Of a DNA stretch of 64,000 nucleotides, positions 47,305 through 59,161 are shown piece after piece (the stretch's first letter is position 1; every line of letters begins with the position of its first letter). Below the pieces are notes generated by a model. That model did no database searches. It saw nothing but the letters and a program-made list of their open reading frames with translations, and was not told the origin of the DNA. A program made the position numbers and the translations under genes. Where the stretch lies: the NCBI RefSeq assembly GCF_049243985.1, contig NC_135384.1, forward strand, positions 13,698,501-13,762,500, in the 5' to 3' direction. This DNA comes from Paroedura picta. Lineage: Eukaryota > Chordata > Lepidosauria > Squamata > Gekkonidae.

Positions 47305-47829
47305 GGTTGTGTCTTTTGTGTCTATTCTGTGTCTATTTTGTGACCATTATGTGCATTTAGATAGAGGGGTGTTTTTTTGTTTGTTTGTTTTTTGCTTATT
47401 TTTACCATACTGCCCATAGAAGCATTCTGGATAGGACACTGATGAAGATCATAACCTCATCTGGAGGTTGAGAATTGTTGTATGCAGAGTGAATGAGTGA
47501 GTAAGAATTTTTTTTTTTTTGCTTCTTGTCATGAGAATAAGCAACTGACTTACCAAGAGCTGCTCCATTGCTGGGCAGTGGCACAGGTGCGTGAAGAAAG
47601 GCACAAGGAAGGAGATGTGTCAGTGGCATACCGAGAGGGCACCCTGATGCAAGCGTGTCAGGATGGGTGCTGAGACCAGGCCTTAAATAGCACCCTGTGC
47701 GCTGTCCCAGCCTCTTTTCCCCAAGTTGCTTAGACAGACAGTTATCCCACCCTCCCACCCTGGGTTCTCTCCTAGGTTGGTTTTAATAAAGCTGTAGCCA
47801 GGTAATGCCAATAAATCAAAGCATCTTTC

Positions 47830-48400
47830 TTGGAGCCAGGGTTGCCTGCCTGCCAAAGAAGGATTCTGGGCAGAACACTGATGGAAGGGTCTTCAGGTCA
47901 CTTCAAAAGGTGACTTTTTATTACCTGCCTCCTACTCTAGGTTAAAATCATGGACAAATATTGTCATAGACTTTTATCTTGCAAACATCAATAATCCCAA
48001 TCATAGAGAGGCCTTTTTCAGAGCATGGATGGACACATTTCCTTCAGCATTACTATTTGAGATGAATCAGTGGCAACCTCTACACTTGAGACTGTGTTTA
48101 TGTTAGAATGCTGTGGAGACAACATCCCATATTCTGCTACATTGTACACTATATAAGGATGAAGGAAAAACTAATAATCTCTGCTCTGTCCTGCTTCAAG
48201 CCTTTGGAAAGTTATTTAAAACATGAGGAGGGGCGTTTTGGGACATTTCTATTGGGAGACAGAATTAAGTCCATCTGAAATGATGTAGCAAAATATTACT
48301 TTTTCATTTCTGGTTAAAGGAAAGTTTAGCTAATCAAATCTGCTATACTAATTTATGTCTTCAACGTTTGTTTTTTATTTGGTGATCAGATTACCCAGAG
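47830..48400 (+). repeat. LINE ORF2 C-terminal remnant
   Basis: Near 48110-48250 the wording THNILLHCTLYKD-like (ATCCCATATTCTGCTACATT in nucleotide form) recalls the zinc-binding end of a CR1 or similar LINE. Frames are broken; low certainty. Present only in the E half of the duplication. Confidence 0.35.
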
Positions 48401-48864
48401 TGCCTCAATACAGTCCACAAGATTCAAAGCAACTTTGAGACTCCATCAGGTAGTAAAAAGTAGGGTACCCAAAAAGTTGTTTCCTTCTTTTTAAAGCCTT
48501 CTCACTGTGCTATGTTCTTGGCTGAAGACTTCCTGACCTTCTCACTTAGGCTGTTCCACAAGATGGGGGCCACAACAGAGAAGGCACATGTATAGGCAAG
48601 TGTTGATTGTGCTCATTTGCAGGTATGCACTGATGGAAGGGCCTGCCTGGAAGAGTTAAGTTGTTTTGGTGAAGCATTAGGAACCTCCAGTAATTTTTCA
48701 AATTTTTCTCCTCCAGTATCCTGATTGGCTTATTGGGGAATTTCTGCTCCTTCGAGCCTAGTTCCCTGCTGCTTGCCTCCTGAACAAACAGACAGAATGA
48801 GATCAACAGATAGACTAAGAGGAATCTCTCTCTCCTGTTTCTATAAAACATGGTTTCTCTTCCT

Positions 48865-48870
48865 AATAAA
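48865..48870 (+). terminator. AATAAA in a stretch shared by E and F 3' flanks
   Basis: AATAAA lies in the word CTAATAAAACTATTTG, kept in both copies. It is 1.86 kb after the E stop because extra sequence lies between, so its use as a poly(A) signal is uncertain. Confidence 0.3.
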
Positions 48871-49234
48871 ACTATTTGATTCATTTAAGCGGTTTGGTTC
48901 CTCATCTCCTTTCTTGCATATTCAAACTCTGGCACCAGTTCAAGCATCCTGAATACAAGGATTTGTGCTTGAGGATTGTCATTGGTCACCTTTTTATTTT
49001 CCTCAACAAAAAAGGAGCATAATCAGTCGAAGAACCTGCCCTAGGTAGCTGAAGCAAGCCTGATCCTAACAAATCCCAGAAGCAGGGTTGACCCTGGCTA
49101 ATATCAATCAACTAATCCCGCCACCATCAAGCTTATGAGGGACATTGGATTATGAAATTACACACCGTAAGGCTATAGTCAGCAATCATTAATAAACACA
49201 GTAGGCACATTAATAAAAATTAGCAAGCTAAAGA

Positions 49235-49325
49235 GGTCTCCCATTAAAATGCTAGCCAGGGCCAGCCCAGCTTAGCTTCTGGGATCAGATGGGATCAGGT
49301 TTGCATGGGCTACAGAGGTATAGGT
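49235..49325 (-). repeat. 5S-like SINE fragment, reverse, F copy of the duplication
   Basis: AGAGGTCTCCCATTAAAATG and TTCTGGGATCAGATGGGATC, counterpart of 37230-37320. Confidence 0.6.
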
Positions 49326-49812
49326 ATACAATATTGCTCCTTATCATTTAAAACCAGTCACAGGTTCTTGCTTCTTATAATTAAAAAAAAAAAGATTGCA
49401 ACAAATTGTCAGGTCACCAATCGCAAGATGGCGGTATAGAAGTTGCCTAATAATATTTTAAAAATTCATGTAGGGTTGATCACATCAGGAATATAATTTC
49501 TCCTATCTGGAATTTATCTCCCTAACATGGCTTCCTTGATGATGCATCCTTTTCTCTCTTGATATCATGAACTGACTTCAGCAGGAGTGAAAGGGCAGAA
49601 TATCAGTGTCACAAAAGGGACCATGCTGTATCATGTCAAGGGTTTCTTTGCATGGCCTGATAGTTCTGTTAGCAATTAATCATTATACAAAGCTGGGCAG
49701 CATTTCATGACTACTAATTAACTATAAAGAAGCAGAAACACCTGCACAATGGGATTGGGGGGGGGGAATAATGGTCAGCGCCAAAGATGACACTAACAAT
49801 CTGAACTACCAT
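49326..49812. other. Upstream flank of V2R F
   Basis: Shares CCAATCGCAAGATGGCG and TGGAATTTATCT words with 37390 and 38258; a duplicate of the E flank. Confidence 0.55.
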
Positions 49813-49902
49813 GTCATTATCCTCCCTGCAATTAGCCACAGTGGTGCAATTTCTTTGCCCTGATCAAAAGGCTCAGTGGCTTTCTACAAGGTTCTGCAGA
49901 CA
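49813..49902 (+). promoter_or_regulatory. Conserved V2R upstream block, gene F copy
   Basis: Counterpart ending 274 bp before the ATG: ATTATCCTCCC, GCAATTAGCC, TTTGCCCTGATC, AAGGTTCTGC. It is close to the gene E block, as expected for a duplicate. Confidence 0.5.
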
Positions 49903-50175
49903 ACCCATCAGCCGCTATGAAATGGATGACCAACCCCTTCATCGACACACTTAATGCCGAGAGATGGGATGACAGAACCCAAGGATCTGATCTCATGCAC
50001 CTACTGAAATTGGATGCCTTGCAAACTGAGCTAGAATGTGAGGCAACATTTGTAGCTATATGGATGGTAGAAATAAAGCAATTGTGCATTCCTTTCAGAA
50101 GGATATTGTCCCTGGCAGCCACTCTTCTCAATAACCTGTGGGCCCAAGATGGCTCTGGAGGGATGCATTGCCAGG

Positions 50176-53100
50176 ATGCTGAGCGTGGTAGAGCTGATTA
50201 TGCTGTGTTCTCCCATAGAGTGGAGAGCACAGAGTGTGAAGTGCTCAAAGCCTGATACCTTCTCAATTCCACATGAGCAGTATCAGCCTGGGGACGTCCT
50301 CCTAGGTGGTATCACCTCCTTGATCACCTACAATCTTCACCTCTTGTCTTTTCGGGAGCATCCTTCAGAGCAACACTTTGGAGTTCCAGTGTAAGCCCTT
50401 TCATTTTATATCATATCAGCTTGGCCAGGCAGTATCTCTAACAGATATTATTTATGCTCTCTCCGTTGAGACATACTTTGTTGTAATTAGACTAGAGAAT
50501 TTTAAAAGGGTGGGAATCGGTCCCTGTTCTACCCTCAGTCAGGAAGACCCCTGGAGGAGTCTGGAACAATTTTCCTGCTTAGCCTGATCCATGGGATTTT
50601 ATCAGGATACAATAGGGATGGAAGAATTCCATGCCCCATCACTGATGCAGGACTGGATGAGCATTGAGTAGACAGCACTAGATATGTACATGTCAGAGAA
50701 CCCTCAAAGACCATATCTGGGCTAGGTTCATCTGAGCATCCTTCCTTTCCAGTCACTTTCTGAATCATTCTTTTTATCCAGCGAGGGAATGCTCATCCCA
50801 CAGTTGCAGACCTTTGTGTTTAGAAAAGCAACGGAAGGAGGACAGATTTCATTTTTCACTGGGAAACATATTATCTCATGCTCACATTATATTTCCATAG
50901 AATCTGTACTTTCCATGTCTGCAGAGTGTTCTTCTTACTGCCACCGTATGAGTGTACAACAAAGAGCAGGTTATTCTCTCATTGAGGGATCCTGTTTCCA
51001 AATCTGGGAAGAGAATGCTAGACCTCTATTCTATTTCCAAAAGACAGTGTGCTCTGTTTGAATGTTTTGGTCATGTGCAATCATTATTACAAAGCTGAAG
51101 AATTTTCACAATGAAATTAGGCATTACCTGGGAGTCTGTTATTGTTTTGATGATATTAAAGACACTGAAGACAAGGAGTTCTCTTTGTGTTTAATATAAC
51201 CTCTAGCAGGAAGACAGATCTTAAATCTGTTTAAGATTTATTGAATCACATGTTTTCCCCCATGAGTATACAACTCTGAGATATGACAACTGCAGGTACT
51301 GTCAAGTAAGGATTCTTTATGTTGAGAGCCATGGTGGTATAGTAGTTAAGACTGTCAGCTTCTAATCTGGTGAGGCAAGTTTGATTCCCCACTTCTCCAT
51401 ATGCAGCCAACTACGTAACCTTGAACTTGTCACTGCCCTGATAGAGCTGTTCTGATCAAGCAGTCCTCTCAGAGCTCTCTCAGCCTCACAGGGTGTCATC
51501 AGGAGAGGAAGGGACAGCAATTGTAAGGCACTTTGAGACTCCTTCGGGTACAGAAAAGCGGCATATAAGAAACAACTCTTCTTCTTCTTCTAATCATGAT
51601 ATGGGAGTATATCCAGCAGCTCAGATGCCAGTATTCCATGTATGACAAATGTTGTAATGGATCACCATTGCTACTTAATCGAAAGAATGTCCTTATTTGT
51701 CATTGATACCTATTAGCTGAGATGTATCAATGATGAATAATGATTAGCACAATAAAATCAGAGTCCAGTAGCACCTTTAAGACCAAGAAAGATTTATTCA
51801 AGGTGTGAGCTTTCGAGTGCAAGCGCTCTTCCTCAGACATCTAGGATGTACATCATCTAGGGTGGGAGTTCGTAGTCTGAGGAAGATTGCTTGCACTTGA
51901 AAGCTCACTCCTTGAATAAATCTTTGTTGGTCTTAAAGGTGCTACTGGACTCCGATTTTATTGTGCTATTTCAGAACAACATGGCTGCCCATTTGAATCA
52001 TGATTAGTCAAGCAGAACCTAATGAAAATAAGTTTGAATTATAGTTCAGAAAAGTGGTAACTGTAGATTTCTCCCATTAAATGATATTTAAATTTATTTA
52101 CAGAGTTGTGACAAAGTTTTACCAGCATATTCTTGCTTTGGTTTTTGCCATCAATGAGATCAACGAGAATCCCAAGATCTTGCCGAATGTCACTCTGGGT
52201 TCCCACATCTATGACAGCTACTACGATGTGAAAATGATCTATCGTACTACCCTGGACCTGCTCTTCAAATCTCAGAGATTTGTCCCTAACTATAAGTGTG
52301 ACAGATGGGAAAACCTTATTGCTGTCATTGGGGGGCTTGATTCCGAGACTTCCTTCCTTATTGCAGACTTTGTAAGTCTTTACAAGATTCCACAGGTAGG
52401 AAGTGTGCATTAGAGTGATTATACTCTTTGATTAGACTCTGCACCTCTTGTGGTGAAGGGTGGTAAAACAGGCGACATGCTGTCTGAAGCTCTGCCCATG
52501 AGGCTGGGATTTCGAACACAGTGGCTCAGAAGTCTAACATCTAAAAGAGACTCTTACTTATTTTATGGGATAAAATTGTGGCATTCACTTAATGCCAAAG
52601 CTTTGAAGTCCCTCAGCAAATAGCAACTGCATAAACTAAACGTGTCAGAAGTCCTTATAAGGCCCATTCTGCGTCATGTTGGATAATTCATTCTCAATAC
52701 ATTTTTGCAGCTGGATTTTCCTGTGTGAAACAGAAAAAAAGCTACTTTTAAAGTGCACCAAAAGCACAGTCCAACATGCATGGAATGGGCTCAGATTAGG
52801 CCATCAAGCCATCCATGAGCTAATTGGATTTCCAGGGTCTCAGGCTGAGGGGAATTCTATCAGGACATGCTTCTTGGCATCTCTTAAGGGAAGATGTCAG
52901 GGACTTAAACTAGTATGGTGAGTGATGGCCATGAGATCTTTGCATCTCTTTTCTGAAATGTTTGTCCTTTTTTAGCTCACATATGGGTCTTTTGCCCATG
53001 AGAATGCAGATGCAAGAAAATTCTCTGACTTTTACCGCCTGGTTCCAAATGAAGACCATCAGTACATGGGGATTGTTCGGTTGCTTCTCCACTTCAAATG

Positions 53101-56100
53101 GACATGGGTTGGACTTCTTGCTGTGAATGATGAGAGTGGTGAACATTTCATAAAGGCTATGGAATCCTTGGTCTCCCAGAATGCCATCTGTTTGGCCTTC
53201 ACAGAACGCATCCATAAACGATTCGTTTGGGACACTTTGGGTGACCTTAATGGTTTTGGCTTCAGTTTTTATCGATCATTTGCAGATAAGCAAAGCAACA
53301 CGTTTATCTTCTATGGAGACTCAATGGCCCTAATAACAGTCATGCCATTTTTATGCTTTGGAATTCCTGAATATAAGGATGATTCAGCATTCAGAAAGGT
53401 GTGGATTATGACAGCCCAAATTGATTTTGTATTGTCAGGCCATCAAAAGGGCTTTGATTTTCAGTTCTTTCATGGTGCTATTTCCTTCACAATTCACACA
53501 AAGGAATTTCTAAAATTCCAGAAATTTCTTCAGCACATGAGGCCTGCTGGGACAGAAGGAGATGGTTTTCTTTGGGACTTCTGGGAGCAAGCATTTGACT
53601 GTATATTGCCAAATCCGTTACAGCTTATAGATCCTGAAGAAGCCTGTACTGGGGAGGAAAAGCTAGAGAGCCTTCCAGATCCTTTTTTTGAAATGCACAT
53701 GAGTGGCCACAGCTATAGCATTTACAATGCTGTCTATGCCGTAGCACATGCTTTGCACGCCCTGCAGTCATCAAGATCCAGGCACAGAACAATAGGTGGC
53801 AAAAGATTTGAAATTCGAGATGTCCAGCCTTGGCAGGTATTGATCTTTCATTGAAATGTCTTTTTTGGCCTGAACACAATCATTCAAGACCAGACACCAT
53901 TAATAACTGGGTAGATCATGTACGTCCACCTAGTTTCATGTATTCTCATCTACCCCTTTATTTGAATCTTGGGAGGGGGGAATATTAGATCCTATTACAA
54001 AAGAACTGAATTATTTGGCTAGGTCTACATGTCAGTGTCTCTTCCCTCTTTCAAATAGATCCACCCATTTCTTCAGGACATTTCATTTAACAACTCAGCT
54101 GGAGAAAGTGTGTCTTTTAATACTCGTGGTGAATTGGAGTCTGGCTTTGAAATAAGGAACCTGGTCACATTCCCTAACAAATCCTTCCTCAGGGTGAAAG
54201 TTGGAAAGGTGGATCCCAATGCTGAGGAAGGAAAAGAATTCTCCATCGATGATGACCTGATCACATGGCAATTCATTTTTAACCAGGTTTGTAATCATGG
54301 ATCTATCTAGAGGCCACTCAATTCTCTGGCTTGTTGATACATTTTGATCCTTTTGAGTTTGCTCTGGCTTCAAAATTAAAACAGGACCCGTTTTCTCATT
54401 CATTGAAAAAATGACACAATAAAGTGCCAAATAAGTCCAAGAATAGCAATTTTGGATCTAGGTCTAACTTTATTTTATAGGTCTTGTGAATCATCATGCA
54501 TGCCTTAATTTGGGTTTAGGTAAGTTTGTAAGGGATTCTTGTAAAATAAGTATATTTTGGAATGAAATACTGTTCCAAATATCCAGTTTGTCCCTAATTC
54601 TTCCTTATCACAGAAAGAAAATAACAAAACCAAAGAGCTGCACTTGTGTTTTGCAATATTTTTTTTTGCCATTATAAAGGTTGTTTTTTTTTCAGTGTAG
54701 TAGAAATTACAAAGAATGAAAAGTTTCAAAAGATTCAGGTACTCATCCCAATGTTCTTGAAATTCTTCTAATGGACTATGATTAACCAAGTTTGCCAATT
54801 TAGTCATGACAGCAAATTCTCTACGTTTTTTTTTTAATCCATGAATCTTCATGTACTTCCAAAATGATGTAATATGTCTTGCCGTGGTTGTTGTATGAGA
54901 GAATTGTTTTTCTCTTTTCTTTGTTTTGATAGACCTTTAGGCAAAATACTCAACAACATGTATTTTGGATCCAGTGAAAATTTACATTTATATCTAGAAT
55001 CATTAACTTCTTGTATTATAATTTTTTGATTCATTATTTTCCAGGTTTATTAGATAATTCATAAATGTTTTGTTGTTAAAAATTAAGCTTCTAAAGAAGA
55101 AATAATCTCCAATGTGAATGTAATTTTCCCATAAGAGCTGATTTCTTTTTGGATTAATATTTCTTGTAGGTAGTAGAAAGCAGGCCTTTTGCACAATAAG
55201 TCAGCAGACAAATCCTGAAAAATTCTTGTTACTTATCTTTGAATCCTTCATCATAAAATGAAATCTCTGACTTTCTTGTTGTCAGAACTTCTTCAGATGT
55301 CCCTTGGTTGCTTTATCCTTTCAGCTATCTTAGAATTAATTCTAAAAATCTTCTCAATTCCAAATTTGTTTTCTCTATATATTTTTATTGATTTCTTGAA
55401 CTCTTGTTCCAGATCTTATTTACCAGACTCTTCTGGAACCCCACAGAGCCTGAGGTTGCAATTTCTTCCTTGTACATCCAATAATTCCAGTTTTTATTCC
55501 ATAGAATTCTATATTTTTTATTACTTTAGCTGTTTCCTTAAATTGAATTTGTATCTCATCAATCTGTTGTGCATTTGCAACCACACTCTTCTTCAAATCA
55601 GCAATACATGCAGATAATTATTTTTTATACTTTGGAACATCCTTCTTTATCTCCTTAGTACCTATGGAGTTATCAGAGTAGGCATGGGGGATCTAACATG
55701 ATTCCCCCTTTACTATCAGTCACTGAAGATGATTGGCCCAAATCCAGTGTAAGAGGAAGACTTTTGGCCATCCCAATGGTCAGCCACCTTGCTCCACCTT
55801 GCAATATTTACCGTTATTCCATTTTAAATGTTCACATTTTTGTTTTATACAACAGATAATGGAAAATGAAATAATTTCCATGTGTTTCCAATCTCTGAAC
55901 AGGCCCTGCCTCTTTCCATGTGTAATGATTACTGCCTTCCTGGTTATCGGAAGAAACAGAAGGAAGGAGCAAAGTTTTGCTGCTATGATTGTGTTCCATG
56001 CCCAGAAGGAAAGATTTCACATCAGGAGGGTAGGTAATGCCCAAATCCTACTAGAATAGAGTGATCTTGTATGTCAAAGGCTTTTGGGGCAGTGTACTGT

Positions 56101-58272
56101 AGTGGTTAAGAGAAGTAAATTGTAATGTGGAGAACTGGGTTTGTTTTCCCTCTTCTCCACATGACACCATTAATTATTTTTCAGAAAGTTATTCATTCCT
56201 CCTGCTTCACGAAGTGCCCATTGTGGGCAAAGGAAGGGAGGGTGATTGTAAGTCACTTTATGAATTCTTAAGGTAGGGAATTCACCAAAAAGTCATGGTT
56301 TTGATTTTTTATTTAAATGTTTTATCCTTTTCTGGTTGACTCAGGACTCAGTCCTGATTCAGATATAGACATGTAATTAAGAAAACCTAGGTGTCTGTCA
56401 AGTGTTGCTAAGCTATATCAGGACATTTCTCTCAGTCAGAGATATGTTTCAGTAACACTCTAGGTTCATTATAAAATGCATAAGTAAATGGTATTAGAAT
56501 ATCTTTGCTTCCATTTTAAACCCTTTCAAAACATCATCATTGCATCTCTAGTACAGATACAATCAATACCACACATTCATCAATGATTTTTATAGAGATA
56601 AAAAGGAGAGTGATTACGTCTGTTTACAAAAGTCTCCTACCCCAAAAATAAGGTCATAGGCAAGGATCCCTTCCTGAGGAAAATATCAGTACAGCTTCTC
56701 ATAGATACAGGATTTTTAAATTATCTCCTAACAACAACTGACTATCTCACACTATCTTGAAAAACTCATAAATCTTACAAGTGTATACACTGTCATCTAT
56801 ACTTGAAATATCTATATAGATTTAAACAATTAATTCATTCTTGCTAATATTAACCTTAAGAAAGTATTCAGAAAGAGTATTTACAAGTTTCTCATACATA
56901 TATATAGCTTTTGGTCCTCAATCAACCCTCTCATCTTTAGGAATGTATCTGAAGAAGTATTCCTGCACAAGACAGCTATCTCACAATGTTTCAATATTTC
57001 TGAAATACTAAATCTATACTCCACACACATAACTAGAGGGAAACATTCATCAGAAATAAAATCCCCCAAATCCATCATAGGCAATCAGAAAAAGTCACCT
57101 GATTTAGCACATTGATGACCTTCCCCACCTTTCTCCCTCAGACATGGATGATTGCAACAAATGCCCAGAAGAGAACTATCAAAGCAATAAATTTGATGGA
57201 TGTGTCCTCAAGGTGATAACATTCCTGTGTTTTGGAGAACTGTTGGGAATCAGCTTGGCTTCTGTGGCTGCTTCTTTATCCCTGATTGTAGTTTTGGTGC
57301 TAGGGAAAAAGTCACCTGATTTACTATATTGATGACCTTCCCCCCACACTTTCCCCTTCAGACATGGATTATTGTATCAAATGCCCAGAAGATCACTATC
57401 CAAGCAAGAACCAAGATGGATGTGTCCTCAAAGTGATAACATTCCTTTGTTTTGGAGAATTGTTGGGAATTAGCTTGGCATCTGTGGCTGTTTCTTTATC
57501 CCTGACTGCAGCTTTTGTGCTAGGGGTTTTCATTAAACACAGACACACACCCATTGTCAAAGCTAACAACCAGGATATCTCCTTTGCTCTCCTCATATCA
57601 CTTTTCCACTGCTTCCTCAGTTCTTTGCTGTTCCTTGGACAACCAAGGGATGTCACCTGCCTCCTTCGCCAGTCTGCTTTTGGCATCATCTTCTCAGTGG
57701 CTGTTTCTTGTGTTTTGGCCAAGACCATCACTGTGGTTGTAGCCTTCATGGCCACCAAACCAGGGTCCAGCATAAGGAAGTGGGTGGGGAAAAAACTTGC
57801 CAACTCCATTGTCATCTCTTCCTCTTTTGTTCAAGCAACAGTTTGTGTATTTTGGCTAGGAACCTCTCCCCCCTTTCCAGATTTTGACTTGCAGACACTG
57901 ACTACTGAGATTGTGGCAGAATGCAATGAAGGGTCTACCATCATGTTTTATATTGTCCTGGGCTACATGGGATTTCTGTCCCTCATAAGCTTGATGGTAG
58001 CTTTCATTGCAAGGAAGTTGCCAGACAGTTTCAATGAGGCCAAGTTTATTACCTTCAGCATGCTTGTGTTTTGCAGTGTTTGGTTGTCTTTTCTTCCAAC
58101 CTACCTGAGCGCCAAAGGGAAACACATGGTAGCTGTGGAGATCTTCTCAATATTGGCCTCCAGTGCCGGGTTACTGGCTTGTATCTTTTATCCCAAATGC
58201 TATATTATCCTATTGAAGCCTGAACTGAATAAAAAGGAGCAGCTAATGAGCAGGAAGAATGAAAGCATCTGA
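50176..58272 (+). CDS. Vomeronasal type-2 receptor F, complete, six exons, twin of E
   Basis: Exons 50176-50390, 52104-52395, 52976-53836, 54059-54286, 55903-56029 and 57362-58272 join into 877 aa. The ATG at 50176 fits the 215-nt first-exon rule; an upstream in-frame ATG at 50149 would add MALEGCIAR. The signal region reads [16 protein letters not shown], with a glutamate inside the hydrophobic core, so secretion may be weaker than in E. Exon 5 gives CNDYCLPGY and CCYDC; exon 6 gives [20 protein letters not shown] and [11 protein letters not shown] truncated copy of exon 6 with its own acceptor lies just before the full one. An L1 sits in intron 4. Every chosen border is canonical and the frame is open, so a functional receptor is likely if the second acceptor is used. 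Confidence 0.9.
50391..51323. other. First part of intron 1 of V2R F
   Basis: Alignable with E intron 1 minus its insertions; no repeat of its own recognised. Confidence 0.5.
51324..51593 (+). repeat. SINE family S2, intron 1 of F
   Basis: GAGAGCCATGGTGGTATAGT to CGGCATATAAGAAACAACTC with a TTC-repeat tail; no counterpart in E. Confidence 0.85.
51748..51999. repeat. Fold-back element, family M3, with 8-bp target duplication
   Basis: Arms (GCTTTCGAGTGCAAGCGCTC and TTGCTTGCACTTGAAAGC) around a 35-bp spacer, tail ending CCCATTTGAATC. Flanked by ATGATTAG at 51740-51747 and 52000-52007. Separate insertion from the one in E. Confidence 0.8.
52440..52540 (+). repeat. SINE family S1 fragment
   Basis: CACCTCTTGTGGTGAAGGG, GCTCTGCCCATGAGGCTGGG; first third only. 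Confidence 0.65.
52661..52792. repeat. Palindromic MITE, family M1, intron 2 of F
   Basis: GGCCCATTCTGCGTCATG at left, CCAACATGCATGGAATGGGC at right. Confidence 0.7.
54662..55798 (-). repeat. Internally deleted L1 in intron 4 of V2R F
   Basis: Minus strand: ORF1-like coiled-coil wording in 55230-55640, then the ORF2 C-terminus ([20 protein letters not shown], 54740-54820) and a T-run standing for the poly(A) tail. The reverse transcriptase middle is missing. Flanked by TTGCAATATTT at 54651-54661 and 55799-55809; gene E keeps the empty TTGCAATGTTT at 44257. Confidence 0.8.
56088..56280 (+). repeat. SINE family S2, intron 5 of F
   Basis: GGCAGTGTACTGTAGTGGTT, GGAGAACTGGGTTTG; more worn than its twin in E. 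Confidence 0.7.
56281..57088. other. Intron 5 of V2R F, end part
   Basis: Duplicate of 45340-46080; no repeat or gene recognised. Confidence 0.5.
57142..57332 (+). pseudogene. Truncated tandem copy of V2R F exon 6
   Basis: A second acceptor (CCCTCAG at 57141) is followed by [14 protein letters not shown] and the first membrane helix, homologous to 57362 onward, up to GTGCTAGGG at about 57305. There the next copy's intron sequence begins (AAAAAGTCACCTG, also seen at 57089), so this is a partial tandem duplication with a period near 217-220 bp. If spliced from exon 5 it would read about 62 residues and stop at 57332, giving a receptor with one membrane helix. It differs from the full exon at many codons, so it is not brand new. 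Confidence 0.8.
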
Positions 58273-58299
58273 CCTATTCAGTGCATATAGACAGAGAAG

Positions 58300-58370
58300 A
58301 AGAAGATTTGGTTCTTACATGCTGCTTATCTCTATCCAAAGAAGTCTCAAAGTAGTTTACAGTCACTGCA
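58300..58370 (-). repeat. SINE family S2 fragment, reverse, after V2R F
   Basis: AGAAGAAGAAGATTTGGTTC, TCAAAGTAGTTTACAGTCAC; truncated twin of 47027-47304. Confidence 0.7.
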
Positions 58371-58397
58371 AATTTCCCTGCTTGCTTCCTGAACAGA

Positions 58398-58672
58398 CAG
58401 AGCCAGCTTGGTGTAGTGGTTAGGAATGAAGACTTCTAATCTGGAAAGCTGGGTTTGATTCCGCACTCCCTCACATGCAGCCAGCTGGGTGACCTTGGGC
58501 TCGCCACAGCACTGATAAAGCTGTTCTGACTGAGCAGTAATATCAGGATTCTCTCAGCCTTACCTACCTCACAGGGTGTCTGTTGTGGGGAGAGGAAAGT
58601 GAAGGCAAATTTAAGCTGCTTTGAGAAACGTTCAGGTAGAGAAAAGCGGCATATAAGAACTGACTTTTCTTC
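58398..58672 (+). repeat. SINE family S2, full length
   Basis: AGAGCCAGCTTGGTGTAGTG head, GCTGGGTTTGATTCCGC box B-like, GCGGCATATAAGAACTGAC tail; the cleanest copy of the family here. Confidence 0.9.
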
Positions 58673-59161
58673 TGAAGACAACAGATATTTAGACTATGAG
58701 GACTCTCTCTCCCTCTCCCCCTATTTCTATGCAAAGTTGTTTCACTTTCTAATAAAACTATTTGATTCATTTAAGCACCTTGGTGCTTTGTATCCTCTCT
58801 TGCATATTCAAAATCTGCCAACAGTTCCAGCCTCCTGAAGCCAAGGATTTTGGTTTAGAGTTGTTGGTTACCATTTTATTTTTCACAACAAAAAGGAGAA
58901 AACTCTTAACTCAAACTAGAGTTCAGGAACCAAAAAAAGTTAACAAACAGTAGGTCTACTGAAGGTGCCCCATAGTGTTTCAAAAATATGTAGTTATTTA
59001 TTAATAATAAAATATAAATTAAAAATACACAAAGGCATTATACATAGCTGAAATGCCTTCGGTCAGTGGCCTTGAGGCACCAGTATATTCATAGGATCAG
59101 ATTTTCTCTAAGGCTGCATATAACACCTTTGGGTGTTTTTTATTTATATTGTATTATTAAT
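58673..59161. other. 3' flank of V2R F
   Basis: 58690-58905 duplicates 48785-49019 of the E flank; the rest is AT-rich and unrecognised. Confidence 0.5.
58751..58756 (+). terminator. Candidate poly(A) signal of V2R F
   Basis: AATAAA 480 bp after the F stop codon, in the word CTAATAAAACTATTTG shared with the E copy. Position is plausible for a 3' UTR; no transcript evidence. Confidence 0.35.
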
